Shown here piece by piece: positions 19,099 to 27,231 of a stretch of DNA of 64,000 bases (positions are counted from its first letter, which is position 1; every line of letters starts with the position of its first letter). The stretch lies in contig NZ_QVLS01000010.1 of assembly GCF_003417535.1 (NCBI RefSeq), forward strand, positions 1-64,000, read 5' to 3'. Both the position numbers and the translations under genes were made by a program. This DNA comes from Hydrogenophaga borbori (GTDB lineage Bacteria; Pseudomonadota; Gammaproteobacteria; Burkholderiales; Burkholderiaceae_C). The notes beneath the pieces are model-generated. The model saw nothing but the letters and a program-made list of their open reading frames with translations, made no database searches and was not told the origin of the DNA.

Positions 19099-21129
19099 AT
19101 GAACGCCACCGGCTCACCCGCCCCGCGCCCTGCGCCCGCCGAGCGCAGGCTGCCCCCGCTGACGGCGGTGCTGGGCTACCGCTGGCGGCGGCCCGGCTGG
19201 CTGGTGAACGAACGCCGGCGCCAGGCCTTCGCCTGGTCGATCTCCCTGCTGGTGCACGCGCTGCTGCTGAGCCTGACGTTCGGCGACGGCTTCGGGCTGC
19301 CGGGCCTGGAGCTGCCCTGGAAGGAGCGGCGAGCCGAGGTGCCGGCGCTGCGGGTGCGCCTGGTGCCCGCGGCCGCGCCGGCAGCGGCGGCCGACGCAAC
19401 GCCCGAGCCCTCCGCCGACGCGACCGTGGCCCGCGCACCGACGGCGCCGGCCGCCCGCTCCAAGGTCCGCCCGGCCGCGCCGAAGGCCAAGACCCGGACC
19501 GTTCCCGCGCCCACGGCCGCACCCACCGCCGATGCACCGGCACCGGCAACGCCGGCCCCCGCCGGCAGCGCCGACACCGCGGCGCTGGCCATGGTCGACC
19601 ACGCGGCACTGGAAGCGCGCCAGCGAGAGGCCGAGCAACAGGAGGCCCTGCGCCAGGCGGAGGCGGCGCGCCAGGCCGAGGCCCGGGCACAGGCGCAGCG
19701 CCGGCTGGCCGAACGGGAGGCGGCGGCCGCGCGCCGCGAGGCCGAGAGACAGGAGGCCGCCCGCCAGGCAGCGGCGCGCGAGGAGGCGCTGCGCCAGGAA
19801 GCCGAGCGGCAGGCGGCGGTCCGCGCCGACATGGCGCGCCTGGAGCTGGAGCGCCAGCAGGCCGAGCGCCTGGCCACGGCCCAGCGCGAAGCGGCTCAGC
19901 AGGCCGCGGCCCGCCCGCCGGCCGAACCACTCGATGCCGCGCGGGCCGAGGCCGAGCGGGCCGAGGCCGAGCGCCTTGAAGTCGAGCGCCAGGACGCTTT
20001 GAGGCAAGCGGCCGAGCGCGCGCAGGCCGAGCGCGCGGAAGCGACCCGCCAGGAGGCCGAGCGCCAAGCGGCCGAGCAAGAGGCCGCCCGCCAGGCCCTG
20101 GCCCAGCGCGAAGCCGAGCAGCGCGACGCGGCCCGAGTCGAAGCCGAGCGCCAAGCGGCCGAGCAAGAGGCCGCCCGCCAGGAAGCCGAACGGCAGGAGG
20201 CCGCCCGTCAGCAGGCCCAGGCCGAACGCGAGGCGGCTCTGCGGCAAGAGGCGCAGCAGCGCGAGGCCGCGAGACAAGCCGCCGCCCGGGCCGAGGCGCA
20301 GCGCTGGGCCGCTGAGCAGCGCGAAGCCGAGCGGGCAGAGGCCGAGCGAGCGGCAGAGGCCGCGCGACTGGCGGCTGAGCGCCAGGCGGCGGCACAACAG
20401 GCCGCCGCGCAGGAAGCCGCCGCCCGGGCGGAAGCGGCCCGCCTCGAAGGCGAACGCCAGGCGGCCGCTCAGCGGGCCGCCGCGCAGGCCGAAGCCGCCC
20501 GCCTCGAAGGCGAACGCCAGGCGGCCGCTCAGCAGGCCGCCGCGCAGGCCGAAGCCGCCCGCCTCGAAGGCGAACGCCAGGCGGCCGCTCAGCAGGCCGC
20601 GGCGCAACAAGCGGCTCAACAGGCCGCCCAAGCCGAGGCCGCGCGCCTGCAGGCGCAACGGCAGGCCGAGGACGAGGCCCGCGAGGAGCGCCGCCGCGCC
20701 ATCGGGCGCCAGCTCAACGAAGAGGCCGAGCGCCGCGCGGCGGCCGAGGCCGAGGCGCAGCGCAACCCGTCCGCCAGCGGCCTGCGCCGCGTCCGACTCT
20801 TCGGCCGCTACGACCCCAACCGCGACCTGGTCCTCTACGCCGAGGCCTGGGCCAAGCGCATCGAGATGAACATGCCGGTGGAACTGGTGCGCGAGGCGGC
20901 CCGGCAGGGCTACACCGACCCGGTGGTGACCGTCGCCATCCGCAGCGACGGCACGATCGAATCGGTCACGGTGGTGCGCACCAGCGGCGTGGCCGCCATC
21001 GACGAGGCCATTCCACGCCTGGTGCACGGCATGACGCACACCGCCTTCCCGCCGGCCATGGCCCGCCAGTTCGACGTGATCGAGATCCGCCGCAGCTGGC
21101 ACTTCGACGTCGCCGTGCGCCTGTACTGA
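19099..21129 (+). CDS. TonB/TolA-like envelope protein with long Ala/Glu/Arg-rich helix
   Basis: The 676-residue product has a short cytoplasmic N-terminus and one membrane helix near residues 44-61 (FAWSISLLVHALLLSLTF). A Pro/Ala linker to about 165 is followed by a roughly 390-residue charged helical region rich in EAERQAA-type repeats, and a TonB/TolA-like C-terminal domain at about 556-676 (YTDPVVTVAIRSDGTIESV). This is the plan of TolA/TonB, which link inner-membrane energy to the outer membrane, but it is much longer than TolA and no tolQ/tolR/pal or exbBD genes are adjacent. A 60-bp tandem repeat lies inside the helix. ATG at 19099 is preferred to the upstream GTG at 19063. Confidence 0.8.
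   Translation: MNATGSPAPRPAPAERRLPPLTAVLGYRWRRPGWLVNERRRQAFAWSISLLVHALLLSLTFGDGFGLPGLELPWKERRAEVPALRVRLVPAAAPAAAADATPEPSADATVARAPTAPAARSKVRPAAPKAKTRTVPAPTAAPTADAPAPATPAPAGSADTAALAMVDHAALEARQREAEQQEALRQAEAARQAEARAQAQRRLAEREAAAARREAERQEAARQAAAREEALRQEAERQAAVRADMARLELERQQAERLATAQREAAQQAAARPPAEPLDAARAEAERAEAERLEVERQDALRQAAERAQAERAEATRQEAERQAAEQEAARQALAQREAEQRDAARVEAERQAAEQEAARQEAERQEAARQQAQAEREAALRQEAQQREAARQAAARAEAQRWAAEQREAERAEAERAAEAARLAAERQAAAQQAAAQEAAARAEAARLEGERQAAAQRAAAQAEAARLEGERQAAAQQAAAQAEAARLEGERQAAAQQAAAQQAAQQAAQAEAARLQAQRQAEDEAREERRRAIGRQLNEEAERRAAAEAEAQRNPSASGLRRVRLFGRYDPNRDLVLYAEAWAKRIEMNMPVELVREAARQGYTDPVVTVAIRSDGTIESVTVVRTSGVAAIDEAIPRLVHGMTHTAFPPAMARQFDVIEIRRSWHFDVAVRLY
20431..20602 (+). 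repeat. 60-bp tandem repeat in the TolA-like gene
   Basis: Bases 20461-20520 and 20521-20580 differ by a single base, and partial copies flank them on both sides. Each unit encodes 20 residues containing AARLEGERQAAAQ. The near identity at DNA level indicates recent slippage or unequal exchange. Confidence 0.88.
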
Positions 21130-21143
21130 GGCGCGCCGCCACC

Positions 21144-21551
21144 TCAGGCGCGGCCGGCGTCGAACACCGGGTCGACCTCGACCTGCAGGGCCGTGGCCAG
21201 GTGGTTGGTCTTGGCCGCCAGGCCAACGATGGCCATCAGCTCCGCGTGCTGGGCGTCCGTCATGCCCTTGGCGCGCGCCGCCGCCGTGTGCGAGTGCACG
21301 CAGTAGCCGCAGCCATTGGCGACGGAGACCGCGATGTAGACCAGTTCCTTGGTCAGCGGGTCCAGCTGCGAGGGCGTGGCCATCAGCCGCTTCACCTCGG
21401 CCCAGGTGCCCTCCAGCAGCGCCGGGTCGAAGGCCAGGGCGCGCCACAGGTTGTTGACGAAGTCGGTCTTGCGCGTGGCGCGGATGTCGTCGAAGACGGC
21501 CTTCACGCGCGGATCGGCTTCGGGCTCGGCCAAGGGGCGAACGGTGGTCAT
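21144..21551 (-). CDS. Carboxymuconolactone decarboxylase/AhpD-like protein
   Basis: A 135-residue protein of the AhpD-like alkylhydroperoxidase family. The redox motif is CGYCVHSH, with a CxxC pair and following histidine, in the helix VYIAVSVANGCGYC. Members reduce peroxides via the CxxC or share only the fold. It is divergent from a 1-Cys peroxiredoxin gene 78 bases away, which supports a peroxide role. The start at 21551 gives MTTVRPLAEP; the longer frame would run into the shared promoter region. Confidence 0.87.
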   Translation of the reverse strand: MTTVRPLAEPEADPRVKAVFDDIRATRKTDFVNNLWRALAFDPALLEGTWAEVKRLMATPSQLDPLTKELVYIAVSVANGCGYCVHSHTAAARAKGMTDAQHAELMAIVGLAAKTNHLATALQVEVDPVFDAGRA

Positions 21552-21629
21552 GGTGCAGGTAACTCCTTCATGGACACGGTCTTTCGGACTGCGCACACTA
21601 GCGGCTTTTCACCCGCCCAGGAGCCCGGC

Positions 21630-22289
21630 ATGTCCCTACGCATCAACGACACCGCACCGAACTTCAGCGCCCAGACCACGCAAGGCGTCATCGACTTTCA
21701 CAGCTGGATCGGCGACCAGTGGGCCATCCTCTTCTCGCACCCCAAGGACTTCACCCCCGTCTGCACCACCGAGCTGGGCTACATGGCCCGCATCGAACCC
21801 GAGTTCACCAAGCGCAACACCAAGCTCATCGGCCTGTCGGTGGACCCGGTGGACAGCCACGGCAAGTGGGTCACCGACATCGAGGAGACGCAGGGCGCCA
21901 CGGTCAAGTACCCCATGATCGGCGACGTCGATCTGAAGGTGGCCAAGCTCTACAACATGCTGCCGGCCGAAGAACCCGGCAGCGCCGAGGGCCGCACCGC
22001 CGCCACCAACGCCACCGTGCGCTCGGTCTTCATCATCGGGCCCGACAAGAAGATCAAGCTCATGATGACCTACCCCATGACCACGGGCCGCAACTTCGAC
22101 GAGATTCTGCGCGCGCTCGATTCGATTCAGCTCACCGCGAAGCACAAGGTGGCGACCCCCGCGAACTGGACCCAGGGGCAGGACGTGATCATCGCGGGCT
22201 CGGTGAGCGACGCGGACGCCAAGACCCTGTTCCCCGATGGCTGGAAGGCGCTCAAGCCCTACCTGCGCATCGTCAAGCAGCCGCGCTGA
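21630..22289 (+). CDS. 1-Cys peroxiredoxin (Prx6 type)
   Basis: The 219-residue product reduces peroxides with a single catalytic cysteine. The active-site motif is HPKDFTPVCTTELG, with the peroxidatic Cys in PVCTTE, and the conserved arginine lies in NATVRSVFIIGPDKK. The long C-terminal dimerisation part ending WKALKPYLR is typical of Prx6. No second conserved cysteine is visible. It is divergent from the AhpD-like gene. Confidence 0.94.
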   Translation: MSLRINDTAPNFSAQTTQGVIDFHSWIGDQWAILFSHPKDFTPVCTTELGYMARIEPEFTKRNTKLIGLSVDPVDSHGKWVTDIEETQGATVKYPMIGDVDLKVAKLYNMLPAEEPGSAEGRTAATNATVRSVFIIGPDKKIKLMMTYPMTTGRNFDEILRALDSIQLTAKHKVATPANWTQGQDVIIAGSVSDADAKTLFPDGWKALKPYLRIVKQPR

Positions 22290-22300
22290 GCGGGGGCGCC

Positions 22301-22735
22301 TCAGGGCTGGTAGCAGGCGCCCGTGGCGTCGTGGTGGATGGCGATGAGGTCGCCTCCGGCACTGCCCCAGACGTTGCCGCCGGTGAAGATCAGGCAGCCC
22401 TCGCCTTTGTAGAGCGCTTGCAGGCGGCGCGCGTCGTTGCCGAAGTAGAACGGAATCCAGCGCTTGCCCGATTCGTAGGAATGCGAGCGGTCGGGCGCAC
22501 GGTCCATCAAGGTCTGCACCTCGTCCATGCCCATGCCGATCTGGAGCCGGGCGAACCGGCTGCCGGGCCGTGCCTTGCCGGTGATCTCGCCCTGGAAGGA
22601 GCCGTCCCGCGAGGTGGCGCTCTGGGTGCCGTCGGCGGCGGGCGTGGTGGACTGGGCCGATGGGCGCGTCGCGGGGGACGAGCAGGCGCCCAGGATGGTG
22701 AGGGCGGCGATCAGGACGATTCGATGGAGGTGCAT
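22301..22735 (-). CDS. Hypothetical lipoprotein
   Basis: A 144-residue protein I do not recognise beyond its export signal. A short hydrophobic signal ends in the lipobox-like ILGAC near residue 16, so Cys would be lipidated. A Ser/Thr/Ala-rich linker follows, then a small domain with FARLQIGMGMDEVQTLMD, which resembles the SmpA/BamE-like fold (a motif followed by a short beta domain). The ATG at 22735 is chosen because it starts the signal sequence. It lies between the peroxiredoxin (convergent) and a protease gene. Confidence 0.68.
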   Translation of the reverse strand: MHLHRIVLIAALTILGACSSPATRPSAQSTTPAADGTQSATSRDGSFQGEITGKARPGSRFARLQIGMGMDEVQTLMDRAPDRSHSYESGKRWIPFYFGNDARRLQALYKGEGCLIFTGGNVWGSAGGDLIAIHHDATGACYQP

Positions 22736-22807
22736 GGGCGACGAGGGCGGGAAGTGAACGGCCCGCCAGTGTGCACAGCGCGGCGGGGGCATACCCCCTG
22801 TCGTTCT

Positions 22808-23602
22808 CTACGCGGGACTGGCCAGCCCCGCCGCGGGCGGCTCCGTCAGCGTGAGCAGGATGTCCGCGTACCAGGCGCAGTTCAGGCCCAGGGATTCGTC
22901 GAGCGCCTGGTCGCGGTTGCCCATGTCCAGGCGCGAGGAGTGCACGCCCAACAGCCGCCAGGGCAGCACGCCGGTCGCGGGCACGGGGTCGCGCATGACC
23001 ACCGGTGCGCCGCTGATGCCACGGTGCGCGCGCCCGTCGGTGAGGAAGGTGCCCTGTCCCTGGAAGCGGATGCCGAAGGGCGAGGCGATGGCGGCGCGGC
23101 GCAGCACCGGGAGCTGGTGCACCTCGTCGTGAAAGCCCAGCGGAAAACCCGCGATGAACAGCGTGGCGTCCACGGGCACGGCGTCGAAGTCGTGAACGAT
23201 GTGCGCGGGCGTGAAGGCGAACAGCACCGCCTCCTTCGGCAAGGCCTCGCGGTCGATTTCGAGCACGGCCACGTCGATGTCGCCGCCGCTGTCCTGCCCC
23301 TGACGCCACAGCGCCGTGCCGTCGGCGTACAGCGGCATGGAAAAGCCGGTGCAGCGCGTGAGGTCCTGAAGGTCCAGGTGCAGGGTGATCTCGATGCGGT
23401 CCGGTCGGTGTTCGCTGCCCTCGTCGATGAAGACATGGCGGCTGGTCGCGAGGAAGAGGTGTTCGTCGCGCGCGAAGAAGAAGCCGCTGGCGTTGGTGAG
23501 CGATTGCTCGCCCTGGAAGGTGCCGACCTTCGGCGTGGCAAGGAACAAGGGGTCCACCGGCGGCGAGGCCGGCGCGGCGGGGGTCTTGGGGGGGGTGTTC
23601 AT
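22808..23602 (-). CDS. Trypsin-like serine peptidase domain protein
   Basis: A 264-residue protein with a chymotrypsin-fold protease triad: His in LATSRHVF, Asp in GDIDVAVLEID and Ser in HRGISGAPVVM. No signal peptide or membrane segment is seen, so it appears cytoplasmic, unlike DegP-type proteases. There is no PDZ domain. The target is unknown. The nearest genes are the lipoprotein downstream and gshB, which ends 60 bases upstream of its start region. The ATG at 23602 is preferred to the one at 23638. Confidence 0.75.
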   Translation of the reverse strand: MNTPPKTPAAPASPPVDPLFLATPKVGTFQGEQSLTNASGFFFARDEHLFLATSRHVFIDEGSEHRPDRIEITLHLDLQDLTRCTGFSMPLYADGTALWRQGQDSGGDIDVAVLEIDREALPKEAVLFAFTPAHIVHDFDAVPVDATLFIAGFPLGFHDEVHQLPVLRRAAIASPFGIRFQGQGTFLTDGRAHRGISGAPVVMRDPVPATGVLPWRLLGVHSSRLDMGNRDQALDESLGLNCAWYADILLTLTEPPAAGLASPA

Positions 23603-23662
23603 CGCCACAGTGTGAGGGCTTGGCGGCGCCCAGGCCACCGGCCGCGATGGCCAGCCATCGCG

Positions 23663-24613
23663 TCAGCCCAGCGCCGCCACCAGTGCGTCCACGAACATCG
23701 CCGGCACGTCGAAGCCGGTCTGCTGCTGGATCTCCTGGAAACAGGTGGGGCTGGTGACGTTGATCTCGGTCACGCGGTTGCCGATCATGTCCAGGCCCAC
23801 CAGCAGCAGGCCGCGCGCGGCCAGCGTGGGCGCCATGGCCTCGGCCACGGCGCGGTTCTCATCGGACAGCGGCTGGGCCACGCCCTTGCCGCCGGCCGCC
23901 AGGTTGCCGCGCACCTCGCTGCCCTGCGGGATGCGCGCGAGCACGAAGGGCGCCACCTTCCCGCCGATGAGCAGCAGGCGCTTGTCGCCCTCCACGATCT
24001 CGGGCAGGTAGCGCTGCACCATCACGCTGGTGGCGCCGCCCTGGTTCAGGGTCTCGATGATGGAGCCCAGGTTCAGGCCGTCCTCGCGCACGCGGAAGAT
24101 GCCCATGCCACCCATGCCGTCGAGCGGTTTGAGGATGACGTCGCGCTGCTCGGCGTGAAAGGCGCGCACGGCGTCGGCCGAGCGCGTCACCAGGGTGGGC
24201 GGCGCGAACTGCGGCCACTCCATCAGCGCGAGTTTTTCGGGGTGGTCGCGCAGCGCGGCGGGCTTGTTGAACACGCGCGTGCCTTCGCGCTCGGCCTGCT
24301 CCAGCAGGTGGGTGGCGTAGAAGAACTCGCTGTCGAAGGGCGGGTCCTTGCGCATGAGCACGGCGTCGAAGGTGGCCAGGGCCTCGCGGCCCTCGCCGCT
24401 CACGTCGAACCAGTGGTCGAGTTCGCCGGTGAGGCGCAGGTGCCGCACCTGCGCGGTGACACGGCCGCCGCTCACCCATTGCAGGTGGCGCGGCTCGCAG
24501 GCCGCGAGCGCGTGGCCGCGGCGCTGCAGCTCGCGCATCATCGCGAAGGTGCTGTCCTTGTAGGTCTTGAAAGCTTCGAGCGGGTCGGCGACGACCAGGA
24601 TCTTCTTCGTCAT
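23663..24613 (-). CDS. gshB: Glutathione synthetase
   Basis: This 316-residue ATP-grasp enzyme joins glycine to gamma-glutamylcysteine. Clear family signatures are MRKDPPFDSEF, VILKPLDGMGGMGIFRV (the ATP-grasp glycine loop) and NVTSPTCFQEI near the C-terminus. It starts with ATG at 24613, overlapping the stop of benE by four bases, so the two are translationally coupled. gshA, the first step of the pathway, lies about 5 kb away on the same strand. Confidence 0.96.
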   Translation of the reverse strand: MTKKILVVADPLEAFKTYKDSTFAMMRELQRRGHALAACEPRHLQWVSGGRVTAQVRHLRLTGELDHWFDVSGEGREALATFDAVLMRKDPPFDSEFFYATHLLEQAEREGTRVFNKPAALRDHPEKLALMEWPQFAPPTLVTRSADAVRAFHAEQRDVILKPLDGMGGMGIFRVREDGLNLGSIIETLNQGGATSVMVQRYLPEIVEGDKRLLLIGGKVAPFVLARIPQGSEVRGNLAAGGKGVAQPLSDENRAVAEAMAPTLAARGLLLVGLDMIGNRVTEINVTSPTCFQEIQQQTGFDVPAMFVDALVAALG

Positions 24614-25800
24614 GGGCGGAGGTGTTTTTTCGCGAGGCCGTACTGTTGCACAAAGAGCGCGGCGGCGCCGGCCACCACCCCCCAAAAGGCCGAGCCGATG
24701 CCGGCTATCACCACGCCGCTGAGCGTGACGAGGAAGGTGATGAGCGCGGCCTCGCGGTGCTCATCGTCCTTGAGCGCGGCGTGCAGCCCGCCGCCGATGC
24801 TGCCCAGCAGGGCGATGCCCGCGATGGCCATCACCAGCTCGCGCGGGAAGGCGATCAGCAGGCCCGTGACCAGCGCACCCACCAGGCCGATGGCCACGTA
24901 CAGCGCGCCGCACACCACCGCGGCGGTGTAGCGCTTGTCTCGGTCGGGGTGGGCCTCGGGGCCCATGCAGATGGCCGCCGTGATGGCCGAGAGGTTGAGC
25001 GCGAAGGCGCCGAAGGGCGCCAGCACCAGCGTGGCGATGCCCGTGACGGTGAGGATGCGCGAGATCGGCATGTCGTAGCCCGCCGCGCGGATGGCCGCCA
25101 CGCCCGGCAGGTTCTGCGAAGCCATGGTGACGATGAACAGCGGCAGCGCCAGGCTGGTGAGCGCCGCCAGGCTGAAGCTCGGCGCGGTGAACACCGGCAC
25201 CGCCCATTCGAGCCTGAGCGCGCCCGCGTTGAAGCGCCCGCTGGCCAGCACCTGCGCCACGCCCGCGAGCAGCGTGAACACCACCGCGTAGCGCGGCGCC
25301 AGGCGGCGCGCCACCAGGTAGACCAGCAGCATCAGCACCACCAGGCCCAGCGCGGTCTGCGCCGCACCGAAGGCCTGCAGGCCAAAGCGCGCCAGAACGC
25401 CGGCCAGCAGCGCCGCGGCGATGGCCATGGGGATGCGGTTCATCACCCGCTCGAACCAGCCGGTGGCGCCCGCCAGGGTGATGAGCGCCCCGCAGACCAG
25501 GAAGGCGCCGATGGCGTCGGACATCGAGAAGCCGCCGGCCAGGCCCGCGCTGGCCAGCACCGCCGCGCCAGGCGTGCTCCAGGCCACCATCACGGGCTGG
25601 CGCAGCAGCAGCGAGGGAATCGCCGAGCACAGGCCCATGCCCAGGCCCAGCGCCCACATCCAGGACGTGATCTGCGCCGGCGTGGCGCCGAAGGCCTGCG
25701 CGGCCTGGAAGACGATCGCCACCGAGCTCGTGAAACCCACGAGCACCGCGACGAAGCCGGCGGTGGCGGCGGAAAGGCTGAGGTCCTTGAAGAATCGCAT
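24610..25800 (-). CDS. benE: BenE family benzoate/H+ symporter-like transporter
   Basis: The 396-residue inner-membrane protein has about twelve helices and BenE-type motifs, such as GFTSSVAIVFQAAQAFGA, the VAWSTPGAAVLAS stretch near residue 70 and the MASQNLPGVAAIRAAGY segment. Characterised members import benzoate; the actual substrate here is uncertain because no benzoate genes are near. It overlaps gshB by four bases. Confidence 0.9.
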   Translation of the reverse strand: MRFFKDLSLSAATAGFVAVLVGFTSSVAIVFQAAQAFGATPAQITSWMWALGLGMGLCSAIPSLLLRQPVMVAWSTPGAAVLASAGLAGGFSMSDAIGAFLVCGALITLAGATGWFERVMNRIPMAIAAALLAGVLARFGLQAFGAAQTALGLVVLMLLVYLVARRLAPRYAVVFTLLAGVAQVLASGRFNAGALRLEWAVPVFTAPSFSLAALTSLALPLFIVTMASQNLPGVAAIRAAGYDMPISRILTVTGIATLVLAPFGAFALNLSAITAAICMGPEAHPDRDKRYTAAVVCGALYVAIGLVGALVTGLLIAFPRELVMAIAGIALLGSIGGGLHAALKDDEHREAALITFLVTLSGVVIAGIGSAFWGVVAGAAALFVQQYGLAKKHLRP

Positions 25801-25857
25801 CGCGCGATTCTGCCGGGACAGGCCCGGCGCTGGCGCGGGCCCGACCGGCCGGCGGCC

Positions 25858-26268
25858 TCAGCCCGCCGGCAGCAGGCGCAGCAGCACCGCCGGATCGTGC
25901 GCCCGCGCGACCGTCACCATGGCCGCGAAACAGGCCAGGGCCGCCGCGAAGGCAATGGCCCGGCCCGTGGGCGTGCGCGCCCGCCGCAGGGCCAGCGTGC
26001 CGAGCACGATGTAGGCCACGAGCAGGCCCAGCTTGAGTTGCAGCCACGGCGTGGCGAAGGGGTTGAGCCGCAGCGCCGCGAGCAGCAACAGGGCTGCCAT
26101 CAGCAGGGCGGTGTCGATGAACTGGCTCAGGCGGCGCACCGGCGCGGCCAGCGGCGCGGCCGAGCCCAGCAACACGCCCACGCCGCGCGCGGCGAACAGC
26201 CCGCCGCTGCTGAGCGCCAGCGCGACGTGCGCGGCCTTGATCCAGGGGTAGGCCAGCAGCAGGTCCAT
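25858..26268 (-). CDS. SirB2-family membrane protein
   Basis: A 136-residue protein with four hydrophobic helices and the SirB2 features PWIKAAHVALALSSGGLFAA and TPWLQLKLGLLVAYIVLG. The family was named from Salmonella sirB, but its biochemical function is unsettled. It lies between the Rrf2 regulator (three bases upstream) and benE, and is probably part of the trHb-nsrR-sirB2 unit. Confidence 0.82.
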   Translation of the reverse strand: MDLLLAYPWIKAAHVALALSSGGLFAARGVGVLLGSAAPLAAPVRRLSQFIDTALLMAALLLLAALRLNPFATPWLQLKLGLLVAYIVLGTLALRRARTPTGRAIAFAAALACFAAMVTVARAHDPAVLLRLLPAG

Positions 26269-26271
26269 GGC

Positions 26272-26694
26272 TCAGGCCCGCCGCAGCACCGCCGCCGCCG
26301 GGGGCAGCAGGTCGGCCAAGGTGTGGCCGTCCAGGTGCGAGAGGAAGCGCTGAAGCGCGCCGTCCAGCACGCCCGCCAGCCCGCAACGGCCGGTGAGCGC
26401 GCAGCGGCTGTCCTCGCCGAAGCACTCGACGAGCAGGAAGTCCGGCTCCATGCCCCGCACCACCGCGCCGAGGTTGATGTCGGCCGGCGCGCGCGCCAGC
26501 CGCATGCCGCCGCCCTTGCCGCGCACGGTTTCGATCCAGCCCTGGCGGCCCAGCAGGTGCGTGACCTTCATGAGGTGGGCCTCGGAAATGCCGTGCGCCT
26601 GCGCGACCTCGGCGATGGTGCACAGCCGCCCGGGCTGGCGCGCCACGTACATCAGCAGGCGCAGCGCGTAGTCGGTCAGCGTGGTCAGGCGCAT
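26272..26694 (-). CDS. nsrR: Rrf2-family regulator, NsrR type
   Basis: This 140-residue regulator has an Rrf2 winged helix (LTTLTDYALRLLMYVA, then VAQAHGISEAHLMKVTH-LL) and three C-terminal cysteines in ECFGEDSRCALTGRC at about 91, 99 and 105. NsrR uses such cysteines to hold a [4Fe-4S] cluster that is destroyed by nitric oxide, relieving repression. The spacing fits NsrR better than IscR. It is 14 bases downstream of the haemoglobin gene and the promoter of that pair contains an NsrR-like palindrome, suggesting autoregulation. Confidence 0.88.
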   Translation of the reverse strand: MRLTTLTDYALRLLMYVARQPGRLCTIAEVAQAHGISEAHLMKVTHLLGRQGWIETVRGKGGGMRLARAPADINLGAVVRGMEPDFLLVECFGEDSRCALTGRCGLAGVLDGALQRFLSHLDGHTLADLLPPAAAVLRRA

Positions 26695-26707
26695 GGTGTC
26701 AACCGCC

Positions 26708-27124
26708 TCAGGGCGTGGCGCCGGCCGGGTTCAGGCCATGGGGCAGGGCCTGGGGGTCGCGGCCCATCTGCCAGCCCATCCACAGGCTCTGGGCGATGCG
26801 CCCGGCGAGCGCGCGGGCCTGTACCGCCAGGCGGCGGTTGGGCTGCGCGTCGGCCACTTCCCCGAACAGCGCCAGCCAGCGCTCGAACAGCTCGGCGCTC
26901 AGTTCGGGCAGGGCCGCGTGTTTCTGCATGGGGTTGCCCGTGTAGCGCCCGGTGCGCCGCAGCACCGAGGACCAGAAGTCCACCAGCTTGTCGAGGTGGT
27001 GGTCCCAATCGTCGATGCGGGCGTTGAAGATGGGCGCCAGGACCGCGTCCTGGCGCACGCGCGCATAGAAGGCGTGCACCAGCACCTTCAGCTCTTCCTC
27101 GGTGCACAGATCGGTCGTGGTCAT
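26708..27124 (-). CDS. Group III truncated haemoglobin-like protein
   Basis: A 138-residue haem protein. Family features are the TEEELKVLVHAFYARVRQD start, LAPIFNARIDDWDHHLDKLVDFW (B/E helices) and KHAALPELSAELFERWLALF, with the proximal histidine expected in the F-helix region. Group III proteins are linked with nitric-oxide or reactive-nitrogen stress. The gene heads the nsrR unit and has an NsrR-type palindrome upstream at 27163-27189. The ATG at 27124 (MTTTDLC) is preferred to 27163, which lies inside the palindrome. Confidence 0.85.
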   Translation of the reverse strand: MTTTDLCTEEELKVLVHAFYARVRQDAVLAPIFNARIDDWDHHLDKLVDFWSSVLRRTGRYTGNPMQKHAALPELSAELFERWLALFGEVADAQPNRRLAVQARALAGRIAQSLWMGWQMGRDPQALPHGLNPAGATP

Positions 27125-27162
27125 GGGGCGTCCTCGTTGCTGCTGCCGCAGGACAGCGATCA

Positions 27163-27189
27163 ATAAGATCTATTTTATTTCGATCTTAT
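27163..27189. promoter_or_regulatory. NsrR-like operator
   Basis: The half-sites ATAAGATC (27163-27170) and GATCTTAT (27182-27189) form a perfect inverted repeat around an 11-base A/T-rich centre. The inner 23 bases follow the AAGAT-N-YATTT...AATR...ATCTT pattern known for NsrR sites in Proteobacteria. It lies 38 bases upstream of the haemoglobin start codon and is exceptionally A/T-rich for this GC-rich sequence. Confidence 0.72.
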
Positions 27190-27231
27190 AGGACGGCCAA
27201 ATCCCTGCTGCCCTCGCGGGCCTCGAAGGCC

